From: Cordilura impudica
Lineage: Eukaryota; Arthropoda; Insecta; Diptera; Scathophagidae
Assembly: GCA_963682025.1 (NCBI GenBank)
Contig: OY821519.1
Coordinates: forward strand, 6,760,168-6,824,167
Length of the DNA stretch: 64,000 nt
Direction: 5' to 3'
Shown: piece after piece, positions 57,239-64,000 of the stretch
How positions within the stretch are numbered: position 1 is the first letter of the stretch
Layout: each line of letters opens with the position of its first letter
Made by a program: the position numbers and the translations under genes
Notes under the pieces: model-generated
Databases searched by the model: none
What the model saw: only the letters and a program-made list of their open reading frames with translations
Told to the model about the DNA's origin: nothing

Positions 57239-59921
57239 CAGGGATGGGCGTTTACGCGTAAACAGACGCTGTTTACGTTTACTCTGTAAACAGACGTAAA
57301 CAGTCGTAAACAGCCGTAAACAGTCGTAAACAGACGTAAACATGTAAACAGACGTAAACACGTAAACGAAACAGCTGATTCCTTTGACGAAATGTGAAAG
57401 AGCGGCCACAACTTAAGTTTAAATTTAAACAAAGTATATAACAATACATATAATACATCTTTATAATAAAAATAATACTGAAAATAATAATAAAAATTAT
57501 AATATAAAATAATTTATTCATTTATATTTTAGCTTGTTAACATACATATGGTAATAATTTTATTGAAAGTTATCATAAAACATTTACAATGCCATAACAT
57601 GGCAACACTTTTCAACAATTACAAAGCACTCAGTAAAGTTTAATAAAAATGTCGGCCTGCAATAACGCCAAAAGAGACATTTTTGTGGATTTAAGCTTTG
57701 AGTTGCACAAAAATGGAAGAAAATATACAGCGGTATGCTTGTTTTGCATAAAAACGCTAGCAAACATTGCAACAGAAAGATTAAAGGCGCATAGGTGAGC
57801 TTTATTAATTTTTTAAATATTTGTGCTAAATGTGGTTAATATTTGCCTACCATTATGAACAGAAATCGTTGTAAAAAGAAGTCTAATGAGGACAACAACA
57901 AGGATGATATGAACATGAGTTGTATAACGGATCTAGATAGCAGTATTGATATTTCCTTAATTGATATTTCACAAAATGAAGATTGTGAAATAATATTGAT
58001 TTCAGATCTTCCCAAGACATCATCGACAACACTAGTTACATACACAGCATCTACAACACCAACAACATACACACCGTAGCAACTCCAACAACATCGTCAT
58101 CATTATCTTCAGTTTCCACAATACCATCATCATTATCTTCAGTTTCCACAATATCGTCATCATTATCTTCAGTTTCCTCGATATCCTCATCATCATCAGC
58201 TTCCACTACACCACCAAATTTTAAAAAGCCTAAATCAAAGGAAAATGGCGTGTTGCACAACTTTCTCGATAAGACCTCTAAAAAAGATGAGGAAGAAATT
58301 AATGAATTAGTAACCAGGTTCTTTTTCGGATGCAACATTCCACTCAACGTTATTGAATCAAATCATTTTAAAGATCTTCTACAGAAATTAAGACCAGCTC
58401 ATTCCAAAGTTTTACCAAGCAGAAAAACACTTTCAACAACTTTATTGGATAAAGAATATGAGAGGCAGATTGTAAAAGCCAGCAACCAAATTGGATTAGA
58501 TCAGTTCTTCTAAGCGACGGCTGGAAAAATACTGCGAGTAATTGCAAGCTAGTAGTTACCATGCTTTATAATGCTGGTAGAGAAGAGGCATTTTTAAGTG
58601 CGTGGGACTTATCAAGCGAAAGTGAGACGTCAGAGAAGCTATCAGAGATCATTGATGAATCAATTGAACTAGCAAAGAAAATGTACGGCACTGAAGTGTA
58701 TGCAGTTGTTTCAGACAACGCTGCTAATATGATCAGGATGGGCAAAATCGTTAATATCTGGCATAACAATTGCAGTGCCCACGTCGCTAATCTGCTTGCT
58801 GAAAATAGAGTGGATAAAGATACCGCAGACAAAGTTAAAAAATTTTTAAAGAGTTTCGCCACCCAGACCTTGAAAACTTAAACATTGAAAAAGGTGGTAC
58901 TAAAATCAAAATCCCTGCAGAAACTCGTTGGTGCTCTATGCGCGATTGTTTCCTGTGTTTGAAAAATAACGTAAAATTCATGCGAAAGTTGATTGCAGAC
59001 TCATCGCGAAAAGTAAAAACGACATAAAAAATCTCCTTTTTGATGATATGCTTTTTGAAAGGGTGGAGGAGGAAATCGCTTTACTGGACCCAGTTTGCGT
59101 GTAATTAAATAATGTACAATCCTCAAATTGCTGTGTAGAAGAAGCTGTAAATTACTGGTTATCATTAAATGAACCTAATAGTTTGAAAAAAAAATTTTGT
59201 GACCGCAAAGATCAATCGCTTAATGTATATGCCATCAGTGCATATTTCTTAAATCCTTTTTATGATAGAGAGAAGCTCTCTACAAAACAAACAAATTCAT
59301 TAACAAGTTTCCTTTTCGCAGAGTTGATTGGATTTGTTCTTGAATCGCAAAGTTTATTTCGTTGTGTTGTTCTCAAAAGATTTGGGCAATGATGTTGGAT
59401 TGTTTTGGCGCATGGCGTCTTTAAAATATCCATCATTGTCTTCTCTGGCTTGCAAACTTATAAACATACCGGCTTCATCTGCTCAAATAGAAAGGGTTTT
59501 CTCAAACTGGAGCTACATACATTCTAATATAAGAAACCGAGTAACTTTTGAGCTTTCAAAAAAATTGATACACATTTATTATAGCTTGAAAATGAATAAC
59601 ATCCCTTGTGATGATGATTAAATATGTATATTTTCTTAACAATAAGGATTTCTTTTGTTTTTTTTTTTTTGCTGTAAATATATATATGCTGTAAATAAAT
59701 ATATACATGTTATATTTATGTTTTTCTTAAATAAAAAAAAAATTTATGAACAAATTGTTTGATTTCTTCTTAATTCTAGTAAGAAAAACAGAAAAATATG
59801 AACTTGTTTACGTTTACTTGTCTGTTTACGTTTACATCAATTGAAATCTGTTTACGTTTACGTTTGTTTACGCGTAAAGAGCAGTCGTAAACAGCGTAAA
59901 CAGTTTACGCCCCCATCCATG
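57239..59921 (+). mobile_element. hAT transposon, full length
   Basis: 2683 bp. Left end CAGGGATGGGCGTTTACG, right end ...CGCCCCCATCCATG. Flanks are GTATAAAC (57231-57238) and GTTTAAAC (59922-59929), an 8-bp target duplication with one mismatch. Both subterminal regions are arrays of GTAAACAG(A/T/C)C units: about a dozen in 57250-57370 and a comparable set, partly in reverse orientation, in 59795-59910. The single gene has a short intron and the marks of a hAT transposase. Decay is limited, so this insertion is relatively young. Confidence 0.85.
57649..59621 (+). pseudogene. hAT transposase with BED finger
   Basis: Exon 1 (57649-57794) encodes a BED zinc finger: VCLFC ... LKAHR, completed across a 68-bp intron (donor GTGAGC at 57795, acceptor CAG ending at 57862) by NRC. 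A low-complexity Ser/Thr linker follows, with a frame break near 58079. Then come NGVLHNFLDKTSKKDEEEIN, FFGCNIPLNVIES, the DGWKN block (frame shift near 58510), VVSDNAANM, CSAHVANLL, ETRWCSMRD and, after a decayed stretch (58990-59330), the C-terminal dimerisation region (PASSAQIERVFSNWSYIH, RNRVTFELSKKLIHI) ending at TAA 59619. Four or five frame breaks and stops mean the copy cannot make full-length transposase. Confidence 0.8.
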
Positions 59922-59929
59922 GTTTAAAC

Positions 59930-60499
59930 ACATGGATCAAAACGCAGAGTTATTTAAATTATCTAAAATCGTCAGGTCTACGTATACTATATGCCTTCGG
60001 TAGATAATCAGGTCAGTTTTTTAGACCAAAATCTGCCAAATGTGTTTTACAAATCTGTACCTTTAAAAATTAAAAAAATGCAGTTATAAAATAAAATCTT
60101 GTTTCAATCAGATTAAGGACAACAGTTTACAATATACAATTTATATAAAGTCAGAAACTGCTAAATCTGCACCATACTCTAGCCTATTTATTTCCGCTGC
60201 AGGCTTCAAAAAAATATGGCTAATTTTACAACAAATTGGTATCTGAAAATGTAAGAAATTTGTTAGTTCTGAAATAGAGACTGATTTGCCTAATAAGGCA
60301 TCTCCATATATGGTGGATATTATACTCGTAATTCTAATATTGGTTCAACGTAATCCAAATTTCTTTTTCTTTTCAATGCGTAAACCAACTGAAAATACAT
60401 TCTACATGTCAGGGTGTAAAATCGGATAATGCTGACTCTTATAACATACATTCCAGATTTTTTAAGGAAATTCTACCTCAACTGTTACTTCAAATTTTC
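59930..60499. other. AT-rich spacer, nothing recognised
   Basis: No gene or repeat recognised. Confidence 0.35.
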
Positions 60500-60895
60500 C
60501 ATATTTTTAGCATTACTCTAACAAAAAGTATTTTTTCCAAATAAATTAAAGAAAGGCCCATTGTTACCCTACCATAATTCTCTAAATTGCTTGAAAGCTT
60601 ACTGCATCATCTACTCTCAGACAGACAATCAGACTTTCGTCCTAAACATGTTGCATAACTGAACCTATTGATGTGTCTGAAGATATATTTGAATATATTG
60701 ATTATAGTTTTATTGCATTTCTTTGAAACCACTGCATAGCATTCGATACTGTGATTCATGAAATCCCCTTCAGACCGCTTCTTTTTTAAAAATATATATA
60801 AATGATTTCCAAAGACAAATTTCGTATTATCTTTTTCGTAAGTATGCTGATGATGCAACATTTGTAGTCATTTTGAAGAATTAAATGACCGTATT
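60500..60895 (+). mobile_element. LINE reverse-transcriptase fragment
   Basis: Decayed RT: FSKLLESLLHHLLSDRQSDF and RPKHVA, then an IRYCDS (FDTVIHE-type) block, YINDFQRQISYYLF and the active-site box YADDATFVV at about 60842. The GVPQGS block between these is deleted. No intact frame. It may be part of the same original insertion as the following LINE or a separate event. Confidence 0.55.
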
Positions 60896-60929
60896 GTAAA
60901 CATTTCAGATTTATAAACCTAATATTGCC

Positions 60930-62870
60930 AACACAAACTAAAACAATAAGCAACGGAGAAAAACCTTGGTTTACTTTACAGATTAAACATCTCATAGAAG
61001 GTCGCGATTATGCATACTCCCGTTGGAAGGGCTGCAAAACAGTTGTTCTAAAAACAACTATCGAACAGCCAGAAAGACCGCAACTAAAGTCATTAGACAA
61101 GCCAATTCAACGTATTACAATGGTAAGTTTGTGAGTTCAGTTAAACCAGGTAAAACTTGGAGAACAATAAAAGAAATTAGAATAGTGAAACAAAAAATCA
61201 ATGAAAAAACTTAAATTTCAGATCCATATGTCACTAATGAAAATTTTATCAATATACCGATGCAATAGGCGAATAATTGTTACTAAATTAACTTTCAGGA
61301 TGAACTTCTACTAGAAAATCAATTAGTTTTGATTGTGTTAGTCAGTATGATGTAGTCACGAGCTGCTCATCCTTCAAATCTAACGCACCAAGTGTTGACG
61401 GTATTCATCCCACTTTTTTAAAAATGCTCTTTCCATATATTTTTACCGGTGAAAACCCAAAAACATATTCAATAAAAATAATCATGACGGGTACCTACTG
61501 CTACAGATGAAAACAAGCAAAAGTTCTTGTAATACCAAAATCGCCCTCCGAGTATCGACCAATTGCCATATTACTGTACCTGTCACTGCTACCTGTAACT
61601 GCTACATAAGCAAATAACTAATTATATCAATGATAATAATCTTCATACTGGTAAATAATCCAGTTTTCGTGCCAAGCATAGTTATGGTACAGCTCTTACT
61701 GATGTACCCGAAGATCTTAATAAAGGACAAGACGATGACTGTATGGCAATGCTGCTGTTGCTAGATCACTCAAAGGATTTTGATAAAGTTGATCACACTA
61801 TCTTGTTTCAAAAACAGGAAAAGATTATGCATTTTTTTACAACGTTTTCCAAATTGATATATTCATTTCTAATGGTCGAGTACAGTATGTATAAATCAAC
61901 TCATAGATAACTTAAATTTCCTCCCCATCGGTTGGGGCGTACCACAAGTTTCCATTCTTGGACCTCTTTTTTTTTTCATTTATGCAACTAATTTGCCAGA
62001 CCAGCTGATACTGCAACATTAGAATGTATGCTGACGACATTCAGTTGTAAATTAGCATTAAAAAGGAACATATTGAAGAATGCACACAAAAGTAAAATTA
62101 TGGTTCAGAACGTGCTTCTTTTGGACTTCTGTATATGGCCTAAGTCTAAGTCCAAATAAAACAAAATGAATTTTACTATATAACCGAACGCAGAAATTTG
62201 TCGAAATATATCCAACGTTTATGTAACAGCTAAAATTAGAAATAGTTAATAAATTCAAAAATCCAGGTGTAATTTTTAAACGTTACAAACGCATGTACCC
62301 AACTCAATATTGCACCCTTTTTAAAATCAGATTGCTGCTCGCGAAAACGTATTTAATACCTATTTTAATATATGGTTGTAAAATTTTTTCAAGTTGTGAT
62401 GCAAATAGCAAATGTAGACTAAACATAACATATAATAATACTGCAAGTTACATTTGGTCTTCAATTTCATGGTAACAATGAACATATTAAGCCATATGTA
62501 AAGAAAATTTTTGGCGTTCAGCTTGACGACGTGATGAAGATTAGAATTCTAACATTTTTACAACAACTGGTGAGCCTAATTAGCTGTATAAACGAATCGC
62601 TTTCAGCCGATATAGGAGAAATAATCCTATAATTTAAATAAGACATCATACGCTAATATCAAGTGGGCAATTTTACAAAACCGCTAATCGTCTTTGGCAG
62701 AGTATTCCACCAATTACTAGAGCAACCAGCAACGCGTTGCACTTTTAGATAAGATTTTTTGAGTATTATTTTTAATATTTTTAATTCAAAATTTAACTAA
62801 TCACTCATTAATTTATTTTTTTATTTTTGTTTTTTATTAATTTTTAGGTTAAATAAATATGTTATAATTG
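60930..62870 (+). mobile_element. Old LINE relic (Jockey/LOA-type ORF2)
   Basis: It starts in the endonuclease-RT linker (KPWFTLQIKHLIEGRDYAYS, then RWK and YYNGKFVSSVKPGKTWRTIK), with RT motifs in broken frames: LDHSKDFDKVDHTILFQ (61770), TSFHSWTSFFFFIYATNLPD (the PQGSILGPLFF region, 61950), a decayed YADD near 62030 (reads CMLTTFS) and GVIFKRYKR. A C-terminal RLWQSIPPITRATSNALHF (62690-62745) ends ORF2. An A/T-rich tail reaches about 62870. Many stops; an old insertion. Confidence 0.6.
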
Positions 62871-62903
62871 TTACGTTAAACTGTGTGTAATTTTTTAAGT
62901 CAT

Positions 62904-63598
62904 GGAAATATAACCATATACGGACACCACTACGTGATAAAAGACCCAAAAAAACCCGTGTGTTCTAGTTTTGCCCCAAGTTATGCAGTCTTTTTTAAGG
63001 GCCCTCAAAGATTTGGGACCTCGGTGTCATTTTTGAAAAAAAGTTTTCAGCTTCTCAGGCTCATATCTTGCAAACCTTCTGGAACTTTGATTTACTCTGA
63101 GGCGAAGTTGTAGCTCTTGTCACGAGGAAAAAAAATTGTGAACATGTAAAATCAAAAACCTTCATCTTCAAGATCAAAATCGCAAAAAAAGCTTTTAAAA
63201 ATTCGATTTTTTTTTACCTTTTTTCCTTGTTCAGGTCCATAGGTAGCACACCGTTCAAAATTAAAGAAAACAGTCGACCACGAAAGTGTACCTCAGATAT
63301 CAGTAAACAAATTTCTAGAACATATTTACTTCCTAGGAATGATTCTTAATACCGTTTAGGTAGCGCTTAAGTAGCCGCTACAACTTTGCCTAAGAGTAAA
63401 CCAAAATTCCGAACGGTTTGCAAGATATGAGCCTGAGCAAATGATCACTTTTTTGCAAAAATTACACCGAGGCCCCAAATCTTTGGGGGCCATAAAAAAA
63501 GTGCATTACTTGGGGCTAAACTGGGAGATACGTGTCTTTTTTTTTTTTTTTTGATCTTTTATCACGTGGTGGGGTCCCTATATGGTTATATTTTTTCG
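62904..63598. mobile_element. Foldback element with ~215-bp inverted repeats
   Basis: The left arm (62904-63118) and right arm (63375-63598) are inverted copies: AATATAACCATATA with a following GG, CACGTGATAAAAGA, GCCCCAAGTTATGCA, CAAAGATTTGGG, CTCGGTGT, CTCAGGCTCATATCTTGCAA and AAGTTGTAGC occur in the left arm and, in complement, in the right arm. The loop is about 260 bp. No protein is encoded; the open frame at 62883-63113 is part of the arm. Likely a non-autonomous DNA transposon; I could not define its target duplication. Confidence 0.65.
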
Positions 63599-64000
63599 TG
63601 TTGCACTGTGTTATCTTACAGCATTATTATTATTTTTTTTTTTTTTCTTTTCTGTTGTAATTCCACAACTTTTAGATTCATATTTTGCTGTAGATTTTAC
63701 CAAAATAAAATAAAAAAACTGAACTAAACAAAATGCAGATCTTCAACAATATCAAATTGACTATGACAAATAGGCTCTATCTCAATGTATCAAAGTCTAA
63801 ATGTATCAGTAATAATTGAAGATTTTTATTTTCACTTACTATACCAGACATTATTCTTAATTGCAAAATGATGGAAAATGCACAAAACAACAAAAATCTT
63901 TAAAATATATTCAATAATATTTTCTCCTGGTCCCATCATATAAATGTTGCTTGGGGAAAAACACATTCAATACTTCAATAACTGTGGAAAACTACTTGCA
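63599..64000. other. AT-rich spacer, nothing recognised
   Basis: No gene or repeat recognised up to the window end. Confidence 0.4.

Noticed and set aside
57250..57370. CRISPR-like array of short repeats
   Set aside because: Repeats are 10 bp, contiguous without spacers, in a eukaryotic hAT element end.
1..64000. tRNA, rRNA or histone-type gene clusters
   Set aside because: Looked for cloverleaf-like GC-rich blocks and box motifs by eye; none convincing. A tRNAscan or Infernal run would be decisive.

Overview
The window looks like intergenic and intronic DNA from a higher fly, probably a calyptrate dipteran. It is very AT-rich and short of host genes. The only host coding sequence I recognise is one exon of eIF3k (28008-28447), bounded by consensus splice sites and preceded by a 77-bp intron of typical fly size. 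Almost everything else that can be read is transposable-element (TE) sequence of many ages and classes, often nested.

Layout. 0.2-4.3 kb: a nearly intact two-ORF LINE (PHD-finger ORF1; endonuclease plus reverse transcriptase ORF2). 5-7.8 kb: copies of an unclassified dispersed repeat (called D here). 8.3-10.5 kb: a Helitron with an internal deletion. 11.6-14 kb: a truncated LINE sitting inside an older short element. 16.5-17.3 kb: the first full copy of an ~800-bp element, called H here. It has inverted subterminal repeats, a palindrome, a (GGAC)n microsatellite and a 3' hairpin, and it resembles the Helentron-associated/DINE-1/mini-me type. 17.5-20.8 kb: an RTE-like LINE relic. 20.9-23.7 kb: hAT and mariner relics. 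27.75-28.45 kb: eIF3k, with exon 1 apparently broken next to an H fragment. 28.9-33 kb: a rearranged H copy, a PIF1-type Helitron helicase, and a composite Helitron with ~140-bp central tandem repeats. 36-39.6 kb: two H copies. 39.9-41.1 and 45.1-45.65 kb: two relics of Transib transposase, the family related to RAG1. 45.65-49 kb: a second copy of the composite Helitron, split by two H elements. 49.2-53.7 kb: a foldback TIR element and two mariners, one complete with TIRs and TA target sites. 55.2-57.2 kb: a TIR element of ~2 kb with ~450-bp inverted repeats and an unfamiliar spliced gene. 57.2-59.9 kb: a BED-finger hAT with TIRs, near-perfect 8-bp target duplications and arrays of a GTAAACAG motif. 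60.5-62.9 kb: old LINE relics. 62.9-63.6 kb: another foldback element.

No tRNA, rRNA, CRISPR array or bacterial-type operon was seen. The most unusual observations are: (1) the composite Helitron present twice with the same internal junction; (2) the H family, including one copy with an internal inversion; (3) the apparent disruption of eIF3k exon 1; (4) two diverged Transib relics about 4 kb apart; (5) the long-TIR element with an unidentified spliced gene. All family names come from reading conserved motifs by eye; no database search was run.
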